In this document: piece by piece, positions 13,011 to 24,800 of the stretch
Position numbering within the stretch: the first letter of the stretch is position 1
Layout: every line of letters starts with the position of its first letter
Source of the DNA: Arenicola marina
Taxonomy: Eukaryota > Annelida > Polychaeta > Arenicolidae
Assembly: GCA_964019135.1 (NCBI GenBank)
Contig: OZ025253.1
Coordinates: forward strand, 7,507,059 to 7,571,058
Length of the DNA stretch: 64,000 nt
Reading direction: 5' to 3'
The notes under the pieces: model-generated
What the model was told of the DNA's origin: nothing
Database searches by the model: none
What the model saw: the letters and a program-made list of their open reading frames with translations, nothing else
Translations under genes and position numbers: made by a program

Positions 13011-13680
13011 ACGGGGAGGGGGTGACTTTGGGGGAGGTCGGGTTCTATAAAATTGAAGATGGGGGGATAGGGGGGGGAAAGGGTTGGAATGGAAGGCTTA
13101 TGTTAAATTCCCGCCAGAGGGTTTTGGTTATTGTAGCAGAAAGATGGAAGACAATGGGGTGGGTGGCGGGGGGGGGGGGCGTGTGTGTGCGTGGGGGAGG
13201 GGTTGGGGGGGGGGGGGTGGATGGCCTGGCGAGATCCTCGGGATGTGGTTGAGGGGGGTGGGATTGAGGGGGAAGTAGATTGCAAGTAAAGGAAAGCAGC
13301 ATGGATGGACAGATGGGTGGGTGGTGAGGGTGGTTTGGGTGGTAGGCGTTGTTATAGGTTGCCTCGGGTAGAGACGGGTGGTTAGGTAGGGGTCAGTGTA
13401 GCATTGGTATAAATGGTCTGGGGTGGTGGTGGTGGGTGGTGAAGGATAGGTCAGTGTGGCGCTGGTATAAGTGGGCTGGGGTGGTGGTGGTGGGTGCTGA
13501 AGGAGGGGTCAGTGCATATAAATGATCTGGGCTGGTGGAGGTAGTTGGTGAGGGAGAGGTCAGTGTGGCGCTGGTATAAGTGGGCTGGGGTGGTGGAGGT
13601 GGGTTGCGGGTCAGGTCAGGAGGGCGGGGGGGGGGGGGGAGGGGAGGTGGCAAGGGGCGGGACGGCTTGGGCAAGTTTAA
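13011..13680. repeat. G-rich low-complexity tract with a short ~58-bp tandem repeat
   Basis: Long G runs and GGT/GGTGGT tracts dominate. Between about 13390 and 13607 four diverged copies of a roughly 58-bp unit begin GTCAGTGTGGCGCTGG and end in GGTGGTGG runs. The third copy is shortened. The short frames on both strands are low-complexity translations. Confidence 0.7.
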
Positions 13681-14573
13681 TCAGACCCCGTCCTTTGGCT
13701 GCTGGCGACAAATCACGAACTTCTCAGCCGCGAAATGACAAGGTTCTGACCTCTCCGCGAGGGGGCAGCACCCGGCCGTTGAATGGGGCGGGTGGGGTGG
13801 GTGGGTGGCGGCGAGGGGTAGGGGTGTCTCAGCCAGGGTGGCGGGGATCTGGAGCGATGGACCGATGAGCACAAGTCAAGACACGGATTGCCGTAGTTGA
13901 TGTGGCGTGCGCCGGGGACAACCATAGGGTGCAGCTCTCGACGAGGATCCGTCGGGCAGCAATCCTTGACCTTGTGTCAGAAACAGCTTGGTGGCGCCAC
14001 CAAACGGCCGTTGACAATACTATTCGCCTTATGTAAAGGTTGGTTTCAGCTACCGAAGTGTCGCCCACGTGAAGACTAAGAAAGATAAACACGATTGGAT
14101 GAAATAAAGACCTTTCACATCAATTCTATCCACAGCAAAGTCGTCCAGCTCAGGATTGAGATCGCACATTAAGATTAAGATCATCTACGTCAGGATCATA
14201 CGTGTTAACATTGTCCATGGACAGATGGACGACCAGTTCATACACAGGCAGACCACCTATGTTAAAATCACCTACGTTAAGATCATCAGCAGACAGATCA
14301 TCTACGCTAGCAATAACCACAGACATGTAGATCAATTCATACACGTTAGTCATCTATGTTATCATTATTGTCCACGTGAAGATCATCCGCGGTAAGATGA
14401 TGTCCTTTCTGTTTCCCAGTTATCCTTTGAGGCATTACGCCACGAGCATTTTGCCGTCAGAGCAGACTTCAGAAGGGGACCCTTCTCACCAGTCAACAAA
14501 GCCAGCGAGAGTGCAGCCAGAGGGGGCCTAACAGGCACTGATCGTTTTGAACTTGATGTCTTATTAATGAAAA
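13681..14573. other. Intergenic unique island
   Basis: Complex GC-balanced sequence between G-rich and C-rich tracts. At 14150-14400 there is a degenerate short repeat around GATCATCTACGTTAA. No protein-coding signal is convincing. It could hold regulatory DNA of the MECOM-like gene, but that is inference. Confidence 0.4.
13755..13768 (+). promoter_or_regulatory. CTCF-like motif (strong match)
   Basis: CCGCGAGGGGGCAG fits the published vertebrate CTCF core consensus CCGCGNGGNGGCAG at every defined position. It lies in a unique island between two genes. Motif match only; occupancy is unknown. Confidence 0.4.
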
Positions 14574-14805
14574 GCCCACCCACCCGACCCCATCCCTCCC
14601 CCACCCACCCCATACCGACCCCTCTCACTACCAACCCCTTCCGCACCCCATCCCTCTCCCTCCCCATACGAACCCCTTCTGCAGCCTCACCACTCCCCAC
14701 TTCACCCTCCCCCATACCGAACCAACCCCTTCTCCATCCGCACCCCACCCCTCTCCACCCCACCCCATACCGCCCCCCCCCCCGCCCCCCCCCCACCCAA
14801 ATCAT
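14574..14805. repeat. C-rich CCCCAT/CCCACC low-complexity tract
   Basis: Pyrimidine-rich degenerate repeats of CCCCATACC-like units end in C runs and a short CA repeat. The frames across it are Pro-rich artefacts. Confidence 0.7.
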
Positions 14806-14849
14806 CCTTCCCTCACACACACACATCCATCGGTCCCAGCTAATCATCG

Positions 14850-15240
14850 CACCTCATAAATCTCTATAATCGGGGGGTGAAGTGCGCCCCCCCCCCCGGG
14901 GGTGAGAGGGTGGCACATCAACCGTTCACCCTCTGGTCCCCTCAGCGGTCCCCTCCGTGGTCACCCCAGACACCCATCCCTCCCCCACAGTCTCCCACCC
15001 CCGCAGTCCTCGTCCGTCACGGGTGCCAGTCGCCCTATGACAGCCCGCATCACAGTTGGCTGGGTCCCTGTCAGATTGACTCCGGCCTCTTCCTTGTCCG
15101 CTGCCAGAGCGCGCAGAAAATCACCAGCGCCGCCTAGTGAAAGATTACGGCTGCTAAGGTCTCGCGAGAGTCTTGCGGGGCAATCTGCTTTATTGATGAG
15201 AGTTAATACAGGCGTCAAAAGGTCAACACTTCGTTTCTGG
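14850..15240. other. Intergenic unique island
   Basis: Complex sequence flanked by C runs. No recognisable protein is encoded. It contains a CTCF-like motif on the - strand at 15126-15140. Confidence 0.4.
15126..15140 (-). promoter_or_regulatory. CTCF-like motif
   Basis: Read on the - strand, TCACTAGGCGGCGCT matches about 12 of 14 positions of the CTCF consensus. Motif match only. Confidence 0.3.
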
Positions 15241-15707
15241 CGCGACTACCCGTGGGGTGGTCGGGGGTGATGGGGTGGGGGGGGGGGGGGGTAACATATG
15301 GGGTGCAAAGAGGGCGTTGAGGTTCACACAGAAGGATGAATTTGGCAAAAATGGAATAGTCACTCAGTGATAGTGCTGGAGCAACTGTTGTGGCAGCACC
15401 TAGACGGGGAGTTAAGGGATATGAGGAGGCGGGAGGGAGAGACTGTGAGAGGAGTATGGTTGGTGGGGAAGAGGGTGGGGGTTGGGGGGGGGGGGGTAGT
15501 CCAGCAGGGGCGCGGCGTCGCAAGGCGATTTGGACTGGAGTCTATTGAGCGATGATCCAACCTGATGGGATACGTACTGACAAATTAAGCCGTCCACGAG
15601 TTGAGGGAAAGGAGGGGGAGGAGAGGGGGGCGGTGGTGACGGGGCGGTGGGGGACGGAGGGTGAATGGGGGTGAGGTGATGTCAGCTTGCACTGGACGAC
15701 TGATGTA
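15241..15707. other. G-rich low-complexity spacer
   Basis: Contains poly-G tracts at about 15278-15290 and 15484-15496 and GGAGGGGG tracts around 15610-15660. No gene is seen. Confidence 0.6.
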
Positions 15708-16662
15708 AGTGTGATACAGTGGAGTTGACTGACGCAGTGGAGTTGACTGTGACACACTACAGTTGACTGTGACACAGTAGAATTGACTGTGACACAGTGG
15801 AGTTGATTGTGACATACTGGAGTTGAATGTGACACTCTAGAATTGACTGTGACACACTAGAATTGACTGTGACACAGTGGAGTTGATTGTGACACAGTGG
15901 AGTTGATTGTGACACAGTGGAGTTGGCAGTGACACAGTGGAGTTGGCAGTGACACAGTGGAATCGACTGTGACACAGTGTAGTTGATTGTGACACAGTGA
16001 AATTGGCAGTGACACAGTGGAATTTACTGACACAGTGGAGTTGACTGTGACACAATAGTTCACTGTGACACAGCAGTTCACTGTGACATAGTAGTGTTGA
16101 CTTTAACACCGAAGAGTTGATTGAGACACATTGACGTTGACTGACACAGTGGAGTAGAATGTGACACAATGAGATTGACTGTGGCAAAGCGGGATTGACT
16201 GTGACAGAGTCGAGTTGACTGTGAAAGTGAAGTTGACAGTGGAGTTGGCTGAGACACAGTCGAGTTGATTGTGACACAATGGAATGGGCTGTGACACAGT
16301 GAAGGTGATTGTGTGACAGTGGTGCGGACTGTGACATAGTGGAGTTGACTATGACACTGTGGAGTAGAATGTGACACACTAAGATTGACTGTGACATAGT
16401 GGGATTGTCTGTGACATAGTGGGATTGTCTGTGACACAGTGAAGTTGGCAGTGACACATTGCAGTTGACTGACACAGTGGAATCGGCTGTGCCACAGTGA
16501 AGTTGACTGGCCCACAGTGGAGTTGACTGTGACAGTAAAGTTGACAGTGGAGGTAACTTCATCACCGTGGAGTTGACTGTGTCACAGTAGAGTTGACTGT
16601 GACACAGTGGAGTTGACTGTGACAAAGTGGAGTTGACTGTGACACAGTGGAATTTACTGTGA
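15708..16662. repeat. 20-bp tandem array (about 48 copies)
   Basis: The core unit is GACACAGTGGAGTTGACTGT. Copies are diverged by substitutions and small indels, more so than in the other arrays, which suggests an older array. The open - strand frames (SQSTPLCHSQLHC-like) are by-products. Confidence 0.95.
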
Positions 16663-16775
16663 CAGTGTGCGACACTAACGCTCGACCGGCGGACCGAGTC
16701 GAGTATTTGACTGGTCGCTCGAGTGTTAATGTCGAGACACTGGACCGGCCGGTCTTGTAACTATGTTGTCGCACT
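16663..16775. repeat. Imperfect inverted repeat with palindrome GACCGGCCGGTC
   Basis: CACTAACGCTCGAC near 16671 is partly complementary to GCTCGAGTGTTAATGTC near 16718. A perfect palindrome, GACCGGCCGGTC, is at 16743-16754. The 16 bases starting there recur at 19830. This could be a transposon end, but the class is unknown. Confidence 0.35.
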
Positions 16776-16980
16776 CTATAGGATAAACCTATAATAAACA
16801 GTATAATCTTCTTAGGATAAACCTATAATAAACAGTATAATCTTCTTTGGATAAACCAAGAATAAACTGTATAATCTTCTTAGGATAAACCTATAATAAA
16901 CTGTATAATCTTCTTAGGATAAACCTATAATAAACTGTATAATCTTCTTAGGATAAACCTATAATAAACTGTATCATCTC
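16776..16980. repeat. 34-bp tandem array (about 6 copies)
   Basis: AT-rich units carry AGGATAAACCTATAATAAAC and GTATAATCTTCTT. Confidence 0.9.
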
Positions 16981-17180
16981 TATGCGATAAACTGTTTCAG
17001 TAATACCAATCGTTTATTTTTATTAAAAAGTCTGGTGCGTGCGTGAGTTGCCTTGATGCATTCAAGCTCTCGTTTTGCATCCCTGACAACTAGCATGGGG
17101 CGCCGTAATGGTGTAGAAGCCCACGAATCTGTGCCAAGGTTCAGTTTAGGCTTACATACGTCAATCTTGGCGAGACTGGC
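16981..17180. other. Short unique spacer between arrays
   Basis: Non-repetitive sequence between the 34-bp and 42-bp arrays. The open frame starting near 17053 runs straight into the 42-bp array and is not judged real. Confidence 0.5.
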
Positions 17181-17928
17181 CCTGCATGGGTTTAGTTTGG
17201 CCCTGCAAGGGTTGACTTTGGCCCTGCATGGGTTAGTGTGGCCCCTGCAATGGTTGACTTTGGCCCTGCATGGGTTTAGTTTGGCCCTGCAAGGGTTGAC
17301 TTTGGCCCTCCATGGGTTAGTGTGGCCCCTGCAAGGGTTGACTTTGGCCATGCATGGGTTTAGTTTGGCCATGCATGGGTTTAGTTTGGCCCTGCAAGGG
17401 TTGACTTTGGCCCTGCATGGGTTTAGTTTGGCCGTGCAAGGGTTGACTTTGGCCCTGGATGGGTTTAGTTTGGCCTTGCAAGGGTTGACTTTGGCCCTGC
17501 ATGGGTTTAGTTTGGCCCTGCAAGGGTTGACTTTGGCCCTGCATGAGTTAGTTTAGCCCTGCAAGGGTTGACTTTGGCCCTGGATGGGTTTAGTTTGGCC
17601 CTGCAAGGGTTGACTTTGGCCCGACATGAGTTTAGTTGGGCCATGCATGGGTTTAGTTTGGCCATGCATGGGTTTAGTTTGGCCCTGCAAGGGTTGACTT
17701 TGGCCCTGCATGGGTTTAGTTTAGCCCTGCAAGTGTTGACTTTGGCCCTGGATGGGTTTAGTTTGGCCATGCAAGGGTTGACTTTGGCCCGACATGCGTT
17801 TAGTGTGGCCCTGCAAGGGTTGACTTTGGCGCTGCATGAGTTTAGTTTGGCCCTGCAAGGGTTGACTTTGGCCCTGCATGTGTTAGTTTGGCCCTGCAAG
17901 GGTAGACTTTGGCCCTGCATGGGTTTAG

Positions 17929-18001
17929 TTTTTTTTTGTATAAACTTTATTTATTTAACGAGGATACCGATAGCGAATACACATATCAACGGCCACCTCA
18001 C
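17929..18001 (-). mobile_element. Short poly(A)-ended insertion inside the 42-bp array, copy 1
   Basis: About 73 bp interrupts the array. Read on the - strand it ends in AAATAAATAAAG and then a poly(A) run, like the 3' end of a retroposed RNA. Its source was not identified. Confidence 0.5.
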
Positions 18002-18553
18002 CTGGGTTTAGTTTGGCCCTGCAAGGGTAGACTTTGGCCCTGCATGAGTTTAGTTGGCCCTGCAAGGGTTGACTTTGGCCCTGCATGGGTTTAGTTTGGC
18101 CCTGCAAGGGTTGACTTTGGCCCGACAGGAGTTTAGTTTGGTCCTGCAAGGGTTGACTTTGGCCATGCATGGGTTTAGTTTGGCCCTGCAAGGGTTGACT
18201 TTGGCCCTGCATGAGTTAGTTTAGCCCTGCAAGGGTTGACTTTGGCCCTGGATGGGTTTAGTTTGGCCCTGCAAGGGTTGACTTTGGCCCGACATGACTT
18301 TAGTTGGGCCCTGCAACGGTTGACTTTGGCCCTGCATGGGTTAGTTTTGCCCTGCAAGGGTAGACTTTGGCCCTGGATGGGTTTAGTTTGGCCATGCAAG
18401 GGTTGACTTTGGCCCGACATGCGTTTAGTGTGGCCCTGCAAGGGTTGACTTTGGCGCTGCATGAGTTTAGTTTGGCCCTGCAAGGGTTGACTTTGGCCCT
18501 GCATGTGTTAGTTTGGCCCTGCAAGGGTAGACTTTGGCCCTGCATGGGTTTAG

Positions 18554-18626
18554 TTTTTTTTTGTATAAACTTTATTTATTTAACGAGGATACCGATAGCG
18601 AATACACATATCAACGGCCACCTCAC
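18554..18626 (-). mobile_element. Short poly(A)-ended insertion inside the 42-bp array, copy 2
   Basis: Essentially identical to the copy 625 bp upstream, in the same unit context. It was therefore copied with the array block and is not an independent insertion. Confidence 0.5.
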
Positions 18627-19060
18627 CTGGGTTTAGTTTGGCCCTGCAAGGGTAGACTTTGGCCCTGCATGAGTTTAGTTGGCCCTGCAAGGGTTGACTT
18701 TGGCCCTGCATGGGTTTAGTTTGGCCCTGCAAGGGTTGACTTTGGCCCGACAGGAGTTTAGTTTGGTCCTGCAAGGGTTGACTTTGGCCATGCATGGGTT
18801 TAGTTTGGCCCTGCAAGGGTTGACTTTGGCCCTGCATGAGTTAGTTTAGCCCTGCAAGGGTTGACTTTGGCCCTGGATGGGTTTAGTTTGGCCCTGCAAG
18901 GGTTGACTTTGGCCCGACATGACTTTAGTTGGGCCCTGCAACGGTTGACTTTGGCCCTGCATGGGTTAGTTTTGCCCTGCAAGGGTAGACTTTGGCCCTG
19001 CATGGGTTTAGTTTGGCCCTGCAAGGGTTCTCTTTGGCCCTGCATGGGTTTAGTTCACTG

Positions 19061-21063
19061 CCATCAAACGAGTAGACTTGAGCGTGTTATGGTTGAGTTT
19101 GGCCCCCGGGGGGGGGGGGGCACTATTATACAAATCTGGTGGAGTGGTTCCGCGGGTGCGTTGACGCATGGGAGAGAGGACAAAAAGATCCCTATAGAGC
19201 GGATATATATTATGAAAAGATACAACCGATAGAGCGAATATTCAAAAACTTGCGACCGCGAGGGGGGGGGGGGGGGCTCTGAAAATGTGCGTTCATATAG
19301 AGCGGGTTAACGCGAAAAAATACCCCTTCCGAGCGGATTTTGACCATAAGACCCCGACCGAGCGGATTTGGGCGGTGAAAAGGGAGGGCTTTACCGCGGA
19401 ACCCCCCAAACCCCGAGCAATGTATTAAGTACCCCCCCCCCCTCCCCGGGAGTTTAGCCCTACAAGGGGTTGGGTTTGGTTTAGTTCTGTGCCAGCAAAA
19501 GAGTCGACTTGAGCGTGCTATGGTTGTCTTTGGGCCTGCAAGGGTTAAGTTTGGGCGTGCAAGAGTTGGGTTTGCGTGTTCAGCCACAGAAACCATCTTG
19601 ATAATTGATGGTAGCTAAAGGGCACTGTTATTCTAAAGCACGATCTCTCTCTGTCTCGCACCGTCTATCTGCTTTCCCGCCTTCCTTATGCGAGGAATTG
19701 CTTAATGTTTTTCATTACGTTTATGTTTATGTATGGGTGGGAGGGGCGGGGGGGGGTGGTCTTCGCTCTGTGTATTCTCATTCGGTCCTGTGATACCACA
19801 GCCGGGCGAGATTACCTACTACCTTACGAGACCGGCCGGTCTTGTGCAACTGAAAGTTGGTTTCACACACTGCTGTGACATGGTAACCGTTACGAAGACG
19901 CGAATCCAGAATTTTTAAAGTTGGGGGATCCACGAAAACTAGAGAAGGGTGACAGTTGTGACCTAGTGACTCATAGAATTCGACCGGCTGGTTCCCTGGT
20001 AAAATATTCCATACACCTTTCTTCTGACCATTCCGAGCAGCAGGATTTTATTGTGGGACATAACAGAGTATATATATATGTAGTATATTCAGCTTATATG
20101 TGAAAGTAAAAAGCTGGCAATTCTTCGAAAAAAAAAAGTTTAGTTTTCTACGATCGCCCTGCTACACCATAACCGTAACCGCATTTTTATGTTCATTTTG
20201 AACGAAACGGTTCCTAACAGTCATGAGGGACGTCCGCTTGGTCTGTTCCGACCACCCCATCTCGAGAAAAACCACGCGCATCTTGACGGGAGGAGGCAGA
20301 AGCCAGAGGCAAGGGCAAAAGGAGACGGTTGTACCGTGCATTCTCCGGCCTTTTGAATGTAGCGATCTTAACGGTTAGCAGAGTGCCAGAACCAAACTAC
20401 TATATACAGGCCTACTTTAGTGATGGACGTGGTGTTACTTTTCTTGTCGTACAGCAACAGGTGAGATTGATATAGGCGATAATAGGGGTGGCCGTGCCAC
20501 GTGGCTTGGCGATACTTCCCGGGTGTAGCAGAAACAAATACTATCACATTATGGTGCTATCTGTACAGAATGGCTATCATAGCCATATTAAGATTATTGA
20601 CAAAATGTAACCAGCATTCTCAGGGGCGTAGCATTGGGAAATGGTATTGACCGACAACATTGAGGGGCGGATCTAGAAATTTGAAAAACAAGGGGGGGGG
20701 GGTTCGCTGAAAATTCAGTTGCACCCCACAACCTTAACCCCGCCCCGTGGCAGTCAGTCGTACTAAGCCACATACGGTTGTCATAATGGCCTCGTCAACG
20801 ACATTTTGAAGAGGGCAGCGAGCGAAGTCGCGCGTCTGCAGCGCCCCCAAGCGACTGTTAGTCGTACTGACACCCGCAGGCAGACATGCATACACGGGTG
20901 CATTATGATGGCAAATGCACATGCCTTTAGAAATCGCCTGATGCACTCACTGAACATCCGCTCTACCGCAATGCTAAAGTTTTAGTCGACGCTTTCGCGT
21001 ATTGCGCTTTTACTTTTCCGAATGCACTTTAGCCTGTTATTTGATTAGTACATGCAGGACATG
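19061..21063. other. Intergenic repeat debris
   Basis: At 19085-19450 degenerate GAGCGGATT-like motifs and G/C runs resemble decayed dispersed elements. The GACCGGCCGGTCTTGT palindrome recurs at 19830. At 20620-20700 an AGGGGCGGATCTAGAAATT phrase with a poly-G run looks like a common invertebrate repeat. The rest (19.6-20.6 and 20.7-21.06 kb) is unique with no convincing gene. Confidence 0.45.
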
Positions 21064-21314
21064 GGTTGGTTATTCAGGACGCTTTAACCACTTTTAGTCA
21101 TATCGCTCCAATGGGAGAAGGAAGGGAGAGTGGAACCATGTTCCCGGGGGTAACCCCCAACTCTTTACCAAGAAAGACATGGGATCTTTATCCTGCGACC
21201 ACACAGACATGGCCACAGCAGGGCTCGAACCACCGACCCACGTGTTGTTAGGCTCTCAGGTGACCAGAGCACTCAATGCGAGCGCTCTAGCCCACTGAGC
21301 TGTTGCGCCGGCCC
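21064..21314 (-). mobile_element. tRNA-derived SINE, - strand, near full length
   Basis: Read on the - strand it opens with an A box (AGCTCAGTGGGCTAGAGC) and has a B box (GGTTCGAGCCC). A family body (CTGTGTGGTCGCAGGATAAA) and a tail GTGGTTAAAGCGTCCTGAAT follow. Two more copies and a tail fragment occur at 59742, 60018 and 63306. This copy is the longest. Confidence 0.8.
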
Positions 21315-21816
21315 CGGACAGTGGGAACTTGAAACTAAACTAAAACCAAGAAGATTTCGCAAATAACTGCCATTTTATTTGTCAATCTGGTGACGGAATG
21401 AGGACTTGGGACAACAAGGGGAGGAACAATGTAATACTTCTGGCGCCAGATATGTACACAATATTTATTATTCAAACAAGGACGGATATTTTGACAACCA
21501 CGTGATATAGAAGTGTCGGTAACATATGTCTACCGAGGAAGCATTCATATTTACAAATACTATCATAGTGTATAATGTATGTAAATGGTGGCAATAAAAT
21601 TATATATATCGTATTTTATCACAGAATGATATGGTGGTAATGTTTTACCCAAAGATTAAAATCCTAACACACGCAGTGACATGAGACCTGTAGAAACTGT
21701 CACACGTTTACAGTTGGTGTTTGGCGTTGGGATCGGCTTAAAAGGAATCTTCACTCTAGGATCACAGATCACAAGTTACCCAGCATATAAAATAAATGAC
21801 CCGTGGTTTATGCAGC
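21315..21816 (-). other. Probable 3' UTR of the 243-residue gene
   Basis: AT-rich sequence follows the TGA at 21817-21819. The - strand AATAAA at 21464-21469 is a suitable polyadenylation signal about 350 bp after the stop. The extent is inferred. Confidence 0.45.
21464..21469 (-). terminator. Candidate polyadenylation signal AATAAA (243-residue gene)
   Basis: A canonical hexamer on the - strand about 350 bp past the stop codon. Confidence 0.4.
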
Positions 21817-24800
21817 TCACGCGTTCGCCATTTCCACGTGTTTCTTCTTCTCTTGTAGGCTGTAAACACAGAATGATATCACTGAGACGGAGGTATCAAC
21901 AGCGTATCAACAGCGTATCAACAGCGTATCAACAGCGTATCAACCATTAACTAACATGTTCTACAGTCTACAGTTCTACGGACCCCGTGAGAACACGATC
22001 GGAGCGTATCAACCATCAACTAATATGTTCTACAGTCTACAGTTCTACGGACCCCGTGAGAACACGATCGGAGCGTATCAACCATCAACTAACATGTTCT
22101 ACAGTCTACAGTTCTAAGCTTTGGTTCTGCCTTGGACTGTCGTCACTGACCTGGTAAGCTTTGGTTCTGTCTTGGACTGTCGTCACTGACCTGGTAAGCT
22201 TTGGTTCTGTCTTGGTCTATCGTTACTGACCTGGTAAGCTTTGGTTCTGTGTTGGACTGTCGTTACTGACCTGGCAAGCTTTGGTTCTGTCTTGGACTGC
22301 CCCCACTGACCTGGTAAGCTTTGGTTCTGTCTTGGACTGTCGTTACTGACCTGGTAAGCTTTGGTTCTGTCTTAGACTGTCGTCACTGACCTGGTAAGCT
22401 TTGGTTCTGTCTTGGTGTGTCGTCACTGACCTGGTAAGCTTTGGTTCTGTCTTGGTCTGTCGCCACTGACCTGGTAATCTTTGGTTCTGTCTTTGACTCT
22501 CCCCACTGACCTGGCAAGCTTTGGTTCTGTCTTGGACTGTCGTCACTGACCTGGTAAACTTTGGTTTTGTCTTGGACTGTCGTCACTGACCTGGTAAGCT
22601 TTGGTTCTGTCTTGGTGTGTCGTTACTGACCTGGTAAGCTTTGGCTCTGTGTTGGACTGTCGTTACTGACCTGGTAAGCTTTGGTTCTGTGTTGGACTGT
22701 CGTCACTGACCTGGTAAGCTTTGGTTCTGCCTTGGACTGTCGTCACTGACCTGGTAAGCTTTGGTTCTGTCTTGGCCTGTCGTTACTGACCTGGTAAGCT
22801 TTGGCTCTGTGTTGGACTGTCGTTACTGACCTGGTAAGCTTTGGTTCTGTCTTGGACTGTCGTCACTGACCTGGTAAGCTTTGGTTCTGCCTTGGACTGT
22901 CGTCACTGACCTGGTAAGCTTTGGTTATGTCTTGGACTGTCGTCACTGACCTGGTAAGCTTTGGTTCTGCCTTGGACTGTCGTTACTGGCCTGGTAAGCT
23001 TTGGCTCTGTGTTGGACTGTCGTTACTGACCTGGTCAGCTTTGGTTCTGTCTTGGACTGTCGTCACTGACCTGGTAAGCTTTGGTTCTGTGTTGGACTGT
23101 CGTCACTGACCTGGTAAGCTTTGGTTCTGTCTTGGACTGTCGTCACCGACCTGGTTAGCTTTGGTTCTGTCTTGGACTGTCGTTACTGACCTGGTAAGCT
23201 TTCTTTGTCTTAGACTGTCGTTACTGACCTGGTAAGCTTCGTTCTGTCTTGGACTGTCGTGACTGACCTGGTAAGCTTTGGTTCTGTCTTTGACTGTCGT
23301 CTCTGACCTGGTAAGCTTTGGTTCTGTCTTGGTCTGTCGTCACTGACCTGGTAAGCTTTGGTTCTGTGTTGGACTGTCGTCACTGACCTGGTAAGCTTTG
23401 GTTCTGTCTTGGTCTGTCGTCACTGACCTGGTAAGCTTTGGTTCTGTCTTGGTCTGTCGTCACTGACCTGGTAAGCTTTGGTTCTGTCTTGGACTGTCGT
23501 CACTGACCTGGTAAGCTTTGGTTCTGTCTTGGACTGTCGTCACTGACCTGGTAAACTTTGGTTCTGTCTTGGACTGTCGTCAATGACCTGGTAAGCTTTG
23601 GTTCTGTCTTGGACTGTCGTTACTGACCTGGTAAGCTTTGGTTATGTCTTGGTCTGTCGTCACTGACCTGGTAAGCTTTGGTACCTGGTAAGCTTTGGTT
23701 CTGTCTTGGACTGTCATCTCTGACCTGGTAAGCTTTGGTTCTGTCTTGGACTGTCGTCACTGACCTGGTAAACTTTGGTTCTGTCTTGGACTGTCGTGAC
23801 TGACCTGGTAAGCTTTGGTTCTGTCTTAGTCTGTCGTCACTGACCTGGTAAGCTTTGGTTCTGTCTTGGACTGTCGTCTCTGACCTGGTAAGCTTTGGTT
23901 CTGTCTTGGACTGTCGTTACTGACCTGGTAAGCTTTAGTTCTGTCTTGGACTGTCGTCACTGACCTGGTAAGCTTTGGTTCTGTCTTGGTCTGTCGTCAC
24001 TGACCTGGTAAGCTTTGGTTCTGTCTTGGTCTGTCGTCACTGACCTGGTAACCTTTGGTTCTGTCTTGGACTGTCGTCACTGACCTGGTAAGCTTTGGTT
24101 CTGTCTTGGACTGTCGTCACTGACCTGGTAAACTTTGGTTCTGTCTTGGACTGTCGGCAATGACCTGGTAAGCTTTGGTTCTGTCTTGGACTGTCGTCAC
24201 TGACCTGGTAAGCTTTGGTTATGTCTTGGTCTGTCGTCACTGACCTGGTAAGCTTTTGTTATGTCTTGGACTGTCGTCACTGACCTGGTAAGCTTTGGTT
24301 CTGTCTTGGACTGTCGTCACTGACCTGGTAAGCTTTGGTTCTGTCTTGGACTGTCGTCACTGACCTGGTAAACTTTGGTTCTGTCTTGGACTGTCGTCAA
24401 TGACCTGGTAAGCTTTGGTTCTGTCTTGGACTGTCGTTACTGACCTGGTAAGCTTTGGTTATGTCTTGGTCTGTCGTCACTGACCTGGTAAGCTTTGGTA
24501 CCTGGTAAGCTTTGGTTCTGTCTTGGACTGTCGTCTCTGACCTGGTAAGCTTTGGTTCTGTCTTGGACTTTCGTCTCTGACCTGGTAAACTTTGGTTCTG
24601 TGTTGGACTGTCGTCACTGACCTGGTAAGCTTTGGTTCTGTCTTGGACTTTCGTCTCTGACCTGGTAAGCTTTGGTTCTGTCTTGTACTGTCGTCACTGA
24701 CCTGGTAAGCTTTGGTTCTGTCTTGGTCTGTCGTTACTGGCCTGGTAAGCTTTGGTTCTATCTTGGTCTGTCGTCACTGACCTGGTAAGCTTTGGTTCTG

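Larger units (their letters stand above)
17181..19060. repeat. 42-bp tandem array (about 44 copies) with a 625-bp block duplication
   Basis: The unit joins TTTGGCCCTGCAAGGGTTGA and CTTTGGCCCTGCATGGGTTTAG; some units are 41 bp. The period is usually divisible by three, so frames are open on both strands (14-residue repeats). Sequence around 17750-18374 is repeated at about 18375-18999 with a constant offset of 625 bp, including a non-repeat insertion, so whole blocks have been duplicated. Confidence 0.95.

Noticed and set aside
15542..16774. - strand frames with SQSTPLCHSQLHC-like repeats
   Set aside because: Translation of the diverged 20-bp array; no unique sequence or known domain.
17053..19045. 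Open frames on both strands of the 42-bp array (14-residue repeats)
   Set aside because: Same cause: a period divisible by three without stops. Equal openness on both strands argues against coding.
20734..20946. 70-codon - strand frame, Cys-rich, considered as an extra exon of the 243-residue gene
   Set aside because: The gene already ends in frame at 21817, and no splice sites in the right phase flank this frame.
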